Assembly (NCBI GenBank): GCA_001584585.1
Contig: LSYV01000005.1
Location: forward strand, 111,041-175,040
Length of the DNA: 64,000 bases
DNA from: Gonium pectorale
Lineage: Eukaryota > Chlorophyta > Chlorophyceae > Chlamydomonadales > Volvocaceae
Direction: 5' to 3'
The notes under the pieces are model-generated. The model was given only the letters and a program-made list of their open reading frames with translations, made no database searches and was not told the DNA's origin. Made by a program: the position numbers and the translations under genes. Shown here one piece after another: positions 49,158 through 60,821 of the stretch (position 1 is the first letter of the stretch; every line of letters begins with the position of its first letter).

Positions 49158-49453
49158 TTTTGGTACTAGGTACACGGCCGGCTGGGCGGGCTGGGCGCAC
49201 GAAGGTCTGGTAACCGCTGAGCGCCGTCGGACCGGTGGGCATGACGACAACACCACCGCAGCTCAACCTTGAAACCTTGCAGTACACCAGGTGAGGTCCG
49301 ACAAACCGGGTAAGATGGTAAGCCGGTCTTTGGGGGGCGGGACGAACGTCTTGCTCTGTACCCGCCCGCCCTATTGGAAACATCGCGCCTTCGGGCGTGT
49401 ATGACCGTAGAGGTGGGCTCCCTCTTTCTCTGCAGATTTCTCTTTTTTGGTAC
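49158..49453 (+). mobile_element. Dispersed repeat, copy B, with candidate 9-bp target-site duplication
   Basis: The element (about 49167-49444) matches copy A at 10783-11066 in the same orientation. It is flanked on the left by ttttggtac (49158-49166) and on the right by the same 9 bp (49445-49453), as expected for a target-site duplication. It ends in a T-run and shows no long reading frame that would encode a transposase. Size, lack of coding capacity and the duplication suggest a SINE-like or other non-autonomous element. Confidence 0.7.
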
Positions 49454-50641
49454 CCGAGCATGCCCTGTACAAAACAGTTTCGCTCCGCCATAACTAGGCA
49501 TGAACTTGTGTGCCAGGATTTCCAAAGGGCCAGGGAGCCGCTCCAATGGCGCTGAAGGTGCAGCCCTTCACAGATCTGATTTCTCCTTCTACTGCCGTTG
49601 TCATCAGGTCAAGGCTGCTGTCGACAGGCCATCGGTTGTGGCATGCAGCCGCCTGGAGATGGGGCGGCAGCAACCTAGAGCCTGGCGCGCCTCAGGAAGG
49701 GCCCAGGTCCACGGGGAAAGCTATCGGCCATGGGTAATGGGGCCGACTCCCAGCACTGGACGCATTGGGTGATAAGCTCGACACAGGCCCCTATACAGGG
49801 GATCCCCTGCCCACGGGCGCCTCCGGGCGGTTGGCGACGCCCCAACCACCGAGCTCACCGACACGTACCGGCGATCTACCGAACAACCTCTCCCCAAAAT
49901 CAACAGTCATTCATGTTAACAGGTCATCAGTGCCCCACAACGCGCAACGGCACAAGAGCCACTAGCACTCCCACTTGCCGACTGCAACTTTCGGCCACCT
50001 TTGACAGAACTTGCTTCCTACACGTCATTTGGCTACTCGGGCCATCATCAGGGACATTAGGGTTTCCGAAAGCCACTTTGAGCATCCCCAGGCACAGCTA
50101 CATTGATGGTGCGAAGACACGACACCATGGAATACAATGCTGCACCAATGGGCATCAGCGAACCCAGCGAAGCCAGTTCGGGTTGGCGAGCGCGAAAGCA
50201 AGGAACGCAAGGTTTATTCAGCGTTATGGCGTCTCTAGATGTTTCCTTTATTATGACATGCCAAGCCGAGACCGGAGGCACGCTTTGGGGCTCGCGTCCC
50301 ACGGGCCGTATCGCATGTAATCGCAGCGCCCGCCTCTCACCAGGGCCCTCCCAATTGCCTACAGGAGACAGATGCAATTTTCCTTGCTCTAAGAGACAAG
50401 CTGGGCCGCCTCGCCCAGCCCCCCGTTATGGTGCCCTCGCGCGGCTGTGCTGGGCCAGCAAAGCCGGTGTGAGCAAGCTGCCTACGACACGATCGCCGCA
50501 GCAGAGCTCTTCCCCTGATACCAGGCGCCAGCCTGCGGCATCAACCCTGGCGGTTGCCCGCACGCAAGGCGCCGGATCAGCCAAGGGGCGCGAGAGGAGA
50601 CCGAGGAGCACATTTGCTTCAGCTCTCTCTGTCGTTGAGAT
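49454..50641. other. 5' flank of the MFS transporter gene
   Basis: No exon I can support. The last part must contain the promoter and 5' UTR of the transporter gene starting at 50642. Confidence 0.4.
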
Positions 50642-53600
50642 ATGCAGTCACGGCGTAGCTACCTGCAACGCGCGCCCTCTTCGGCGCCCGACCTGGTGAC
50701 AATTTCCGAGGACGCGGACCTCGCCGCGCTCGATCGAGCACCGCTGCTGATGGACCGAGCGGTGATTAGGAACAGCAGCATGACAGCACAGTCCCGAGCG
50801 CCCGCGCTTGCCGTGCGCTTGCCAGCTCATCACCCAGCCGAGGCCGCGGCTGTCTTTCGCGACTCCGGCCCCCTGCCACACGAGCCCTCCGGTGTTCCCA
50901 AAGCCCCTAGCGGCAGCGGCGAGGAAGGGTGGGGCCTGGTGCCCAACCCGCTGTTGCTGCCGCCCGCGGCGCCCGGCCCCCGCTGCCCCCTCCCGCCCTC
51001 CACCCTGGTCGAAGGAGGCCTCTCCTCCCCAAAGCGCCGCAGCCCGCGCCGCGCAGCCGCCGGCGGCGGCGGCGGCGGTCACTCCGCTGATTCCGCGGAG
51101 CGGCACCATGGCGGTGGCGGCGGCGGCTCCTCCTCCGCCAGCCCCGCCAGCCGCGCGTACGCTGCCTTTGTGTCGCAGCGGCGCCGCACGGTGTTGATGA
51201 TCAACTTGGTGTCCATCATGGAGCGAATGGACGAGCAGATCGTTCCCGCACTGTCGCGGCCGCTGGGCTGCGCCTTCCGCGCGGGCCCGCACGCGCTGGG
51301 GCTCATCACCTTTGCCCGCGCACTGGTGCAGGCGGTGGCCAGCCCGCTGGGGGGCCTCGCGGTGAGGCGAGGGGGGAGGGCCGCCGGGGGCAAAAGCGGA
51401 CGCAGCAGGGGAGAGGGGGCCGTGAGGTCGGGGCGTTGGTGGTAGATACTGGGAATGATACCGGAGGGCCGGGAAGGGCACTAAGGCTGGCGGTAGCTGC
51501 CAAACGCCATCGCGAACGAAGCGACTCGGGTACCGGACGTGGCTGAGTTGTCTTGGTCGTAATTGATGACGGCGCGGAGTTCAACGGCGACCGAACTGCA
51601 GCTTCAGCGCACCCTCTCACTGAGAGGGGAAGGCGGGGAGGCGTCAGGGGGAGAGTTTGGACCGGTGTGAATCGGGCTGGTGGCAGGCGCGCACGAGCCA
51701 GCGGGCGGGCATGGACGAAGCGGTGGGAGGGCGGGTCTGTGGGCGAGGCGTGCGGGCAGACGTGCGGTTACGGGGCGTAATTGCGCATGAGTCCGAACAG
51801 CGGCAGGAAGGTGGCGGGCGCGCATGCTGCGGATGTGTACGCACGGCTGCCGCGGCTGCTTCGCCGCCCTGAACACCGGCGGCTGCCCCACGGGTTGCCC
51901 TCGCTACTGCCGAGGTTGGGTCCCGCGCATCTGTCCGATGCTTACGCCCGGAGCGCCTGCGGCGCCTCCCTGCCCGCCTGCTCCACCCATCCCCTCCTCC
52001 GCTCTCCCCCGTCCCAACGCACACTGCTCTCCCCTCCTCCCTCACCCCCAGGGCCACTTCTTCGACCGCGTGACGGTGCTGTTCGTGGGGTGCGCCATCT
52101 GGGGCTTCTTCTGCACCGCCTTCTCGTTCGCCACCACAGTCAACCAGGTGCGCCGAGGGCGCTGCACGTGCGGGCCTCATGCGGGCCTCATGCGGGCCTC
52201 ATGCGGGCGGGCGGGCGCTGTGCGGGGCGAGGGCGGCGTCGCGTGCACGGGTGGTGCACGGGTGGTGCACGGGTGGTGCACGGGTGGTGCACGGGTGGTG
52301 CACGGGTGGTGCACGGGTGGGGAACTGGGAAGACAGCCAACCAGGTGCGGCCAGGGGCGCGTGCGGGCGGGCCGCATGCGGGTGTGGGTGAAGCTGGCCT
52401 GGGGAGGGGCATGTGAAATGCGGGCCCTGGATGCTTATTTGCGGAGTGGCGAGGCGGTTTGGCGTAGTGCTCCGCAGTACGTCCGCTGGCGCGGATCGCC
52501 GCTGATTGACCGGCGGCGGCCCTCTCCCTGTCCATGGTGTGGCGCCCCCATCCCCGCTCACCCCCGCTGATCGCTACCGTCAGGGCATGACCGCCTGGGC
52601 GTTCAACGGCGTGGGCCTGTCGCTCATCATCCCCAACAGCCAGTCCCTCATCGCCGACTACTACACCGCCACGCAGCGGGGAGAGGCGTTCGGCACGCTC
52701 ATGCTCACGGGTGGGTGGGTTAGAGCGGGTCAGAGCGACGGGCGGTAGCCCGGGGACGGGGGAGTGGCGGGTGGAGGGGCGTTGCGTGGCCGGGTGGGAG
52801 GCACACTGCCGGCTTCGCTGTACAGCTCAAGGCTGATGCACCTCTGCTGATGCACTTTAATCGCGGAGCTGTTTTCGGCTTGCAGCACACGCAACCAACG
52901 CCTCCGGTGACGCCTCCCGCAAAGTCCCCGTTCGTCGCTTCCCCTATACCCTCCCCCTCTCCCCCGCCCCCTGCCGCGCCCCTCCCAGGTGCCGCGGGCG
53001 GCATGCTGGGCGCCATCTTTGCGACCAACCTGGGCGGCATGACCCCCATGGGCATGGACGGCTGGAGGCTGGCGTTCATGGCGGTGGGGGCGGGTGAGCG
53101 AGCGGGCACGCAGGCGGGCCGGGGCGGAGGGGCGGCCGGGGTGATGGGGCGCATCTTGGTCCTGGGGAGGGGAAGGACCTCCCGGCGAGCCCGGGCACGG
53201 AGCGGATTATGCGGGAGGCAACCGGAGGCGCGGGAGGAGTGAGGCAGCCAGTGGCAATGTGCACTCCTTACCACGGGCGGTACGGCTTTATGTAGGTGCA
53301 AGGCGGCGCGCTTGCAGCCAACGTGCTCCCCATGCTCGTTTGGAGCCGGGGACGAGCCGGTCCGGCTGCCGGCTGCCGCATGGCCGCACATGCTAATGTG
53401 CACGAAACCCACGTTCCCATCCATCGTCTACCGAATCCCCAACCCCTGCCTGCTCTGGACCGCCCGGGGCCTCAGCGATATGGCTACCCAAATTGCACTC
53501 CGCCACCTCACACCACCGCGGCCCCCTCCCCCCGTCCGCAACTCCGCCCGCCCGCAGTCTCCCTGGCCATCGGCTCTTTCACCTTCCTGCTAGCAGTGGA

Positions 53601-56600
53601 CCCGACTCGCCACAACCGCGCCGGGCCCTGGGGGCGCCGCCGGAGCGCCGGGGCGGGCCGCCACCCCCACCGCTCACGGGGCGGCGGCGGCAAGGGCGCT
53701 GCTCTGCCGCACGTAGAGGGCACCACCACAGCCCCGGCGCCGGGCTCTGGGCCGCCAGAGGGGTGTCCCTCACTGGGCGCCGGTCCGATCTCCCCCTCCG
53801 CCTCCGCTTCCGCCATCTCCGCGTCCTTCCCCACCGCCTGGGACTCCGCGGCCGCCGACGGCGACTGCTCCTCCGGCTCCGAGACCGAGCCTCTGCTGCT
53901 GAGCGGCTCCGAGTGGGCAACTGCCGACGAGCGGCAGCCCGCGCATGGGGCCGGAGCCGGCAGCCGCCTGCCGCCACCTGACCCCGCGTGGGAGCCCGAA
54001 GACGTGGCCGCGCCCGGGCCGCCCTGCCCCAGCCCCAGCCGGCCGCTCCTGCGCCGTGCCAAGCACCAGCAGCACGACTTGGAGGGCCCCGGCAGCAGCA
54101 GCGCGCAAGGCGCTGGCGAGATCCACGCCGCCAGTGACCCGTGGGTCGGTGCCGGTGCCGCCGCCAGCGGAGCCGCCCAAGCGGGTCACGCAAAGCGGGT
54201 GGGCGGCCACGGCGGGTGCGGGCGCGGCTTCGGCCCTGCTGAGCCGGAGGTGTCTGGCTGCGCCGTGTCGGGTGGCGGCTACGAGTCCGCCGCGGCGACC
54301 GCGGCGGCGGCGCTGGGCAGCCGGCACGCCGCTGCGCCGCTGACATGGGGGCGCATCTGGGACATGGTGACTACCCCCACATTCCTCATCATCATCCTCC
54401 AGGTGGGAGGGTGGGTGGGTGGGCCGTCGGGGCGGGGAGCCGCTCTCGTTCCGCCTTTCACTTCCTCCGCACGCACCTCTTCCGCACCTCTCGCCGGTGT
54501 GCACGTGTCCTTTCGCTCCACCACGACAAGACGCTCCGTTGACCCCCTTCTTTGACCCCGCCAAAGCGCCTCCAGGCCGAAACCCTCTCCCCCTCTGCCT
54601 CCCCCTTTCCCCCCGCCTTGCACCCTCTCCGCCCCCCCCCCTTACCCGGCTACACCCAGGGCATCGTGGGCAGCACGCCCTGGAACGCGCTGGTCTTCCT
54701 GACGCTCTACCTGCAGCTGCTGGGCTTCAGCGACGGAGCCGCCAGCGGCCTCATGGCGCTCTTCCTGGGCGGCACCGCGGCGGGCGCGCTGGTTGGCGGC
54801 TGGCTGGGAGACCGGGTGGCGGAGAGGTACCCCAACCACGGCCGCATCGTGCTGGTGCAGGTGGGGAGGGATGGGTGGGTGGATGGGTGGATGTGGGGGG
54901 AGGGGCGAGAGGAGCGAGAGGTTGGCGGGAGTGGAGGGGAAAGGGAGAGAGGAAGGATGTGGGCCGAGCAGAGGGCGAAACGCAGGGCTGCCAGGGACAG
55001 TTCCTGGAGCCATTTGGGTTGGCTGTCCATCCCCATTCCGGGTGTCGGGACTGCGCTGCGCTGTATCCAGCTGGCGGGACCCGGGTACCGAGCCTCCTTC
55101 CAGCGGCATGCACTCCTCATCCCGCTCCGCTCTCGCACGCCCATGCCGCCCGGCCCCGCTCCCGCCTGCCCGCCCGCCGCCCTCTTCCCCCCGCCTCCCC
55201 TCCCGTCCGCCGCCCTTCCATCCCCTTTCCTCCGCCCCACAGTTCAGTGTGGGCATTGGCGTCCCAATCTCCGTGCTCATCCTGCGGGGCTTGCCGCTGA
55301 GCGCCACTCCCGCAACTGCCGTACTGTACGGAACCATAATGGTCATGAAAGGTACGCGATTCAACGAGTGGCTGGTTCAGGGCTCTGAATGCCGATGGGG
55401 CGGCAGCGGTCGGCAGGTGGGGGGGACGAAGCCGGGTTGGGCAGCCGCGGGCGCATGCGAGGCAGGCGCGGGGCGGGGTTGCGCTGGGCTGTTGCGGGTG
55501 AGAGGGGGGGCCGAGCCTCTGCCGTCTGTCCAATCAATGAGGCTCCCCAGCTGTTGTGGCGCAACGGCCGCGCGTCCACAATTCGAGAGTTAGCGAGGTG
55601 ATGCCTCGGGAGGTGGTTCCGCTTTGGACTGCATCCGCACATCAGCGCACGGCCGCGCAGCGGTGCAGGCGGGTGACGGGCCCAAGGGGCCCGCCCGCGC
55701 AGCGATACGCCGCCATCTTCTTCTTATCCTCCCCCGCAATGCGGACGTCGCGACGCACCGCGCTGCTGCCGCAGTACGACAGTGCCTCCTGCGCCTGATA
55801 GGCCGTGTTGTGCAGCCCGGACCGCGGCCTCGCCAGGTCTGGTACCCCACTGAGACCCTGGCAGCCACTCCCCCTACGGTGCTGACCGCATGGGTGCCAT
55901 GGCGAGGTGAGCGGCCCCACACCCTCCCCCCTGTGCCCACCTGCCCACCCTCTCAATTCCCCCTGCGTTCCCTCCGCCTCCCCCTTCCCGCCCAGGCGTG
56001 CTGACCAGCTGGGCCGCCCCCGCCTGCAACAACCCCGTGTTCGCCGAGATAGTGCCGCCCGACCTGCGCAACCTGGTCTACGCGTTCGACCGCTCCTTCG
56101 AGGGTGGGTGCGGGGCGGGCGGGAGGTCGGCGCGTCCGGGATGAGGGCGGGAGGAAAGAGCTGAGGAGGGGGGGGGGGTAAAGGCACAGTGAAGGGTGGG
56201 GGCATGGAGGGGGGTACCGGTACGCTGGGAGGTGCGGAGGTGCGAGGTGCTACCTGGGTGCCGGTGCAGTGGGGGGGGCACCACGCGTGCGACCCATCGG
56301 CCGTGTCCCTCTGCCGTCGTCCACCCCCGCCTGCCCGCCCGTCCGCCCGCACTGACCGCACTGACCGCACTGCCCGCGCGCTCCATTGCTGGCCCAGGGC
56401 ATCATGCGGCCGGGCACGCCTGTGTCCCTAACCCCAGCTGCCGCCTCCGCCTCCGCCTCCTCCCTTTGGCCACCGCCTCTCCTGCACTGCGCTTCCGCGT
56501 CACGCGTCCCGACCCGTTGCCCTGCCCTGCTACTCCCTCCCCTCCCATGCCCTCCGCCTCCCCGCATCTACCGCCCAGGCGCGCTGTCCGCGCTGGGCGC

Positions 56601-58655
56601 CCCGCTGGTGGGGCTGGCTGCGGAGCGCTGGTTCGGCTTCACGGGGGTGGCCGCCGGGGAGGGGAGCTGCGCGCACAACAGCACNNNNNNNNNNNNNNNN
56701 NNNNNNNNNNNNNNNNNNNNNNNNNNNNNNNNNNNNNNNNNNNNNNNNNNNNNNNNNNNNNNNNNNNNNNNNNNNNNNNNNNNNNNNNNNNNNNNNNNNN
56801 NNNNNNNNNNNNNNNNNNNNNNNNNNNNNNNNNNNNNNNNNNNNNNNNNNNNNNNNNNNNNNNNNNNNNNNNNNNNNNNNNNNNNNNNNNNNNNNNNNNN
56901 NNNNNNNNNNNNNNNNNNNNNNNNNNNNNNNNNNNNNNNNNNNNNNNNNNNNNNNNNNNNNNNNNNNNNNNNNNNNNNNNNNNNNNNNNNNNNNNNNNNN
57001 NNNNNNNNNNNNNNNNNNNNNNNNNNNNNNNNNNNNNNNNNNNNNNNNNNNNNNNNNNNNNNNNNNNNNNNNNNNNNNNNNNNNNNNNNNNNNNNNNNNN
57101 NNNNNNNNNNNNNNNNNNNNNNNNNNNNNNNNNNNNNNNNNNNNNNNNNNNNNNNNNNNNNNNNNNNNNNNNNNNNNNNNNNNNNNNNNNNNNNNNNNNN
57201 NNNNNNNNNNNNNNNNNNNNNNNNNNNNNNNNNNNNNNNNNNNNNNNNNNNNNNNNNNNNNNNNNNNNNNNNNNNNNNNNNNNNNNNNGTACGAGGCGCG
57301 CATAGCCGACCACGCCGCCCCTGCGGTGCTGTCTTGCTCCAAGGCCCGCATACCGAGCTGGGGCAGGCAGGCAGGCAGGACTCGTTGCGGGCCCCGCCCT
57401 GCTGGGGGTCTCCCGCCGCATCGTCCGTTCATGTCTGCACTGTTCTCTCCCACGGCGATGACCAGCCGGCCGCCGGCCTTCTCCGCCCTGCCCCTCCCCG
57501 CTCACGCCCCTCCCCGCTCCCGACGCCCCTCCCCTCTCGCCCCGGGGGCTCCTGGCCCCCCACCCCTTCGCAGCCGAGGCCCCTCCCCCCGACCTGGTTA
57601 AGGCTCGCGCGCTGGGCGACGCAATGCTGCTGTTCATGGCCGTACCCTGGGTGCGTGGATGGTTGGTTGGCCGCTGAGCGGTTGGTTGGTTGATTGGTCC
57701 TTCGTCCAAGGGCTGGCTGGTTGAAATATCAACTGGAGTTTGGTTGGCACTGGGCAGCGCCGTGATGTTCTTCACCGCGTTGCTGTGCGCTGGGTCCTGG
57801 GTGTCCCCGGGGGGGGGGCGCACGGGAGTGGGGGATACGGAGCGGCTGGTCGGGTATCCTGCCACGTGGCGGGTTAATAGTCGAAATGCGCTTGGCCAGC
57901 CCGACCCCTCCGTCGTCTCCCATCAACGCCCACCTTGCTCACCCACACCGCCACGTCCTCCGCACTCGTCAAATGCTCATGGCTCTCCCCTGCCCCGCCA
58001 CCGTCTCAACCTCGCCCCCCCTCCCCTGCAGACGCTGTGCGCGCTCTTCTATACGGGCCTGCATTGGACCTATCCGCGAGACCGCGCCCGGGCGCTGACG
58101 CCGCAGGTGGGCGGGGGGGGCGCGGGGCGGGGTTGAGAGGGCAGCAGCGGCTGATGGGTGCAGCGAGGGCATTGGGAGGACCGCAGGAGCGGCGCGAGTG
58201 GGAATGTGTTGAACTCCAGCCTTTGGGGGGTTGAAGGGAAAGGAGAATTAACACCTACGAGCTGGGCGCCAGCAGCGTAAGTCCAGTCCGGCGGCCAAGC
58301 CGGTCCTTGTCTCGTTTCGCCGGCTCCCGAAAGTGTCGGCGATCCGAAGGTCCAGCAGCCTTTGGGGGGAGGGAGGGCACAGCCCGGTTTGGAGCAGATC
58401 GCATCGATGGCCCCCTAACCCCCCAAAACAACCACGCCTGGTTGTGGCGCGCGCCCGCTGTACGGCAGCGGTGTGTTTGTGTAGCTGTGTTTCAGAGACC
58501 GCAGCCCCGTCCCCCGGCCAAGCTGACTGTCCCCGCTGCCCATGCCCCAGGTGGAGGTCTACGAGACCGGCGGCGCAATCCCTGCCCTCCCCCGCAAGCG
58601 AGTTTCGCACGGCGGCAGCGCCAGCGGCGGCGCCAACGGCAGCGGCAAGGTCTGA
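50642..58655 (+). CDS. Major facilitator superfamily (MFS) transporter with a large cytosolic-type loop; gap in one part
   Basis: Model: join(50642..51361, 52052..52147, 52584..52710, 52989..53093, 53558..54402, 54660..54860, 55243..55351, 55996..56103, 56579..56684 [gap] 57574..57650, 58032..58106, 58551..58655); phases agree at every readable junction. After a hydrophilic 190-residue N-terminus, the first membrane block reads VLMINLVSIMERMDEQIVPAL and LGLITFARALVQAVASPLGG. Later blocks include VTVLFVGCAIWGFFCTAFSF, GVGLSLIIPNSQSLIADYY, MLGAIFATNLGG, ALFLGGTAAGALVGGWLGDR (MFS motif-A-like GGxLGDR) and APACNNPVFAEIVPPDLRN. Exon 5 encodes a roughly 240-residue Ser/Ala/Pro-rich loop after the sixth helix. 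The tail PRKRVSHGGS is basic. The substrate cannot be deduced. The 604-base gap after GEGSCAHN probably holds intron and perhaps a few codons. Confidence 0.92.
52164..52204 (+). repeat. Tandem 11-bp repeat (tgcgggcctca) in MFS intron 2
   Basis: Three full copies plus a partial one, just after the donor of the intron 52148-52583. Confidence 0.85.
52247..52321 (+). repeat. Tandem 11-bp repeat (acgggtggtgc) in MFS intron 2
   Basis: About seven near-perfect head-to-tail copies in the same intron as the preceding array, with a different unit of the same length. Confidence 0.9.
56685..57288. other. Assembly gap (604 N) within the MFS gene
   Basis: The N run interrupts exon 9 of the transporter model after SCAHN. 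Sequence resumes with gtacgaggcgcg, which reads like intron, and the next clear exon starts at 57574. Confidence 0.95.
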
Positions 58656-59618
58656 TCGGCCGGCCGGCTTACTTCTCTCACGCTCCAGCGCAGCGGACCG
58701 CATGCGGGCGCGGAGGCGGAAGTGCCCGGGCCTGAGGACGGCTCCGGGTGCGGCCCGCATCCCACCGCCCTTTCCGCCGGCTTCATGTGGGGCAATCAAG
58801 GGCATGGCGCGCTGCTTCCGTGGGCTGGTCACCAGGCACCGTGTTGACCCCCGGGGGGGGGATGGTGTGGGCGGCTGGCGGACGATCGAGGGGGGGGGCG
58901 GCGTCCTGACGTTCTACGCCCGCATGCGGGGGCCTGCTGTCGCGGTCCGGGTTGGGTCGGGTTGGGGGTGGGTGAGTGCTTTCATCACGGCGCAGAGCAG
59001 GAGGGCTGGCGGGGCCGCGTGCACGCGCGGACCTGCGCGCCAAGAGCCCGGGCAGGGCGCAGCGATCGAGTGGGTGTGGAACGGTGGAGGCAGGGGTGAG
59101 GAACGCTCTGGGGTCTCCAGTCATGGACGCGGGATTGTCAAAGATCTAGAGCGCAGTGTACTCGCCACGTCTATGGCCGAATGGGGTAACTGCTGCACGA
59201 CTTTCTCCAGTTGGCCCGAAGGGCAGACGCGGGAATTTTTCGGTTGTACGGAGTCGGGCTTGTTGAAGTTTTATTGTCACAACTTCTTTTCTTCATCTCA
59301 TCCTCATTGTAACAAAAGATCCTCTAGGGATTGGAGTTCCCAGGCCATTCTGACCCGCGGGTCGTACCGAGCCCACAAAGGCAAACAGACCCCCTCGACA
59401 TATGCTTGTCACACCTATCGGATTTAAAAGCATACTCGCGGGTCGAACAAGCAGGACAGCGGCGTTTTCGGCTGGGTGACGCGATTCGCTCTCCCTCCTC
59501 TACTTCGCGCTCTCGCGAGACGCCTTCCAGCCAGCAGCTTTCTCGATCACGCCACGCCCCACAAGCAAGCAGCGCACTCGCGGTTAAAGAGCTCACAGCA
59601 ACAGCGACTAGAGCAACG
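58656..59618. other. 3' UTR of the MFS gene and promoter/5' UTR of the next gene
   Basis: TGTAA at 59308-59312, about 650 nt after the transporter stop, is a good candidate poly(A) signal, and base composition becomes A/T-rich around it. The frame of the following gene is open upstream of its ATG, but the region 59330-59618 looks like leader sequence. Confidence 0.5.
59308..59312 (+). terminator. Poly(A) signal TGTAA of the MFS gene
   Basis: Perfect TGTAA in an A/T-rich context downstream of the transporter stop. Confidence 0.5.
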
Positions 59619-60410
59619 ATGCGGCCGCTGCTGGAGGCCATCCGCTCGCTCGGCCTCGCCGTCCTGCGCTGGCTGCCTTGGCCCTCGCGCCCGCTCCGCT
59701 GCTGCCGCTCCTGGCGCCCACCCGGCGGCCGCACGCGCCTGCTGGACCTGCCGCCCCACCTGCTATCCCTGGTGCTCGCCCACACCGGCGGCGCCGGCGC
59801 GCGCGGCGCCCCCTGCGCGTGCCGTGCGCTGCACTCCGCCGCCGCCGAGCTGCAGCGCCAGCCCTGGCTGACCGCCCGCATGGCCCTCGCGCGCTGGCCC
59901 CCGCACACCGCCGCCAGCGAGGCCATCTTCCACTACTCCCGCCGCGGCGTCGATAACAGCGCGCAGCTGCAGGCGCTGCTCCAGCAGCTGGAGGCCGCCG
60001 GCTGCCCCCTGCAGCCGCACCTGCCCGAGCTGCTCTTCGTAGCGGTGTGCCTGGACAAGCCGTGCCTGGTGGCCGCGGCCCGGGAGCTGGGCTCGGACGT
60101 CAACCGGGACGGCTCGGAGGGCTTCTACGTGGCGCTGCGGCGGGACAAGTTGGCCATGGCGAGGGTGCTGCTGGCGGCGGGCTACCAGCCGGGGCGCGAC
60201 CCCGAGCGCGCGCAGACGGCCATGCAGTGGGCGTCGCTGTGCGTGGGCCGCGGGCAGTGCCCCGGCGCGGTGCGCTTCGTGGCGGGCGAGGGCGGCGTGG
60301 ACGCCACGAGCCACGGCTGGGCGGCGCTCTCGTGCGCGCTGAGGCGGCCGGCGCCGCCAGACGGCGGCGGTGGCGGTGGCGGTGGCGGTGGCGGTGGCGG
60401 TGGCGGTGGC

Positions 60411-60442
<32 letters not shown>

Positions 60443-60821
60443 TGGCGGCGGCGGCGGCGACGGCGGCCCCCGCAGCGGCAGCTCGGCCGCGGTGGCTGAG
60501 CTGCTCGCGGTGGGGTGCGCCGAGTGCGGGGGCGACGTGCTGGTGCGGTCGGGCTGCCTGCTGCGCGCCTGCGAGGGCGGCTGGCTGACGGCAGCGCGCG
60601 AGCTGCTGGAGCGGGGGCTGGGCGAGTGGCGGCAGCCCGTGCTGCGGGTGTGTTACGACGCGGCGCTCAAGGAGGGGCACCCGCCCGCCATAGTGGAGTG
60701 GCTGCGGGAAGTGGGCGGCTTCGCGGGCGGCGGCGGCGGCGGCGCAGGCGGCCAGCAGCAGGCCGGGCCGCCCCCACCGCCGCTGCCGCAGCAGCCAGGG
60801 CAGGCCGCGGCCGCGGAGTAA
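59619..60821 (+). CDS. F-box-like / ankyrin-repeat-like protein (intronless)
   Basis: Single open frame of 400 aa from ATG 59619 to TAA 60819-60821. The frame continues upstream to about 59331 but without an ATG. Residues about 25-75 (LLDLPPHLLSLVLAHTG... ACRALHSAAAELQ) resemble an F-box, which would recruit SCF ubiquitin ligase through SKP1. The rest has weak ankyrin-type helical pairs, for example LLFVAVCLDKPCLVAAAREL, FYVALRRDKLAMARVLLAAG and LLRACEGGWLTAARELLERG, of the degenerate kind common in algal F-box/ankyrin proteins. A glycine run (about residues 249-285) comes from a (ggcggt)n microsatellite and splits the repeat region. The C-terminus is Gly/Gln/Pro-rich. No signal peptide. Substrate unknown. 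Domain calls are by eye and the F-box is the less certain one. Confidence 0.8.
60363..60452 (+). repeat. (GGCGGT)n microsatellite encoding polyglycine
   Basis: An uninterrupted hexamer array inside the coding region of the F-box/ankyrin-like gene. Units are multiples of three, so length change would not shift the frame. Confidence 0.9.

Noticed and set aside
52164..52321. Tandem repeats resembling a CRISPR array
   Set aside because: Units are 11 bp and directly adjacent without spacers, inside a eukaryotic intron.
55806..55906. Extra MFS exon between 55351 and 55996
   Set aside because: The stretch has splice-like ends and a peptide echoing the next exon, but the direct 55351/55996 join is in phase and rebuilds the expected membrane segment without it.
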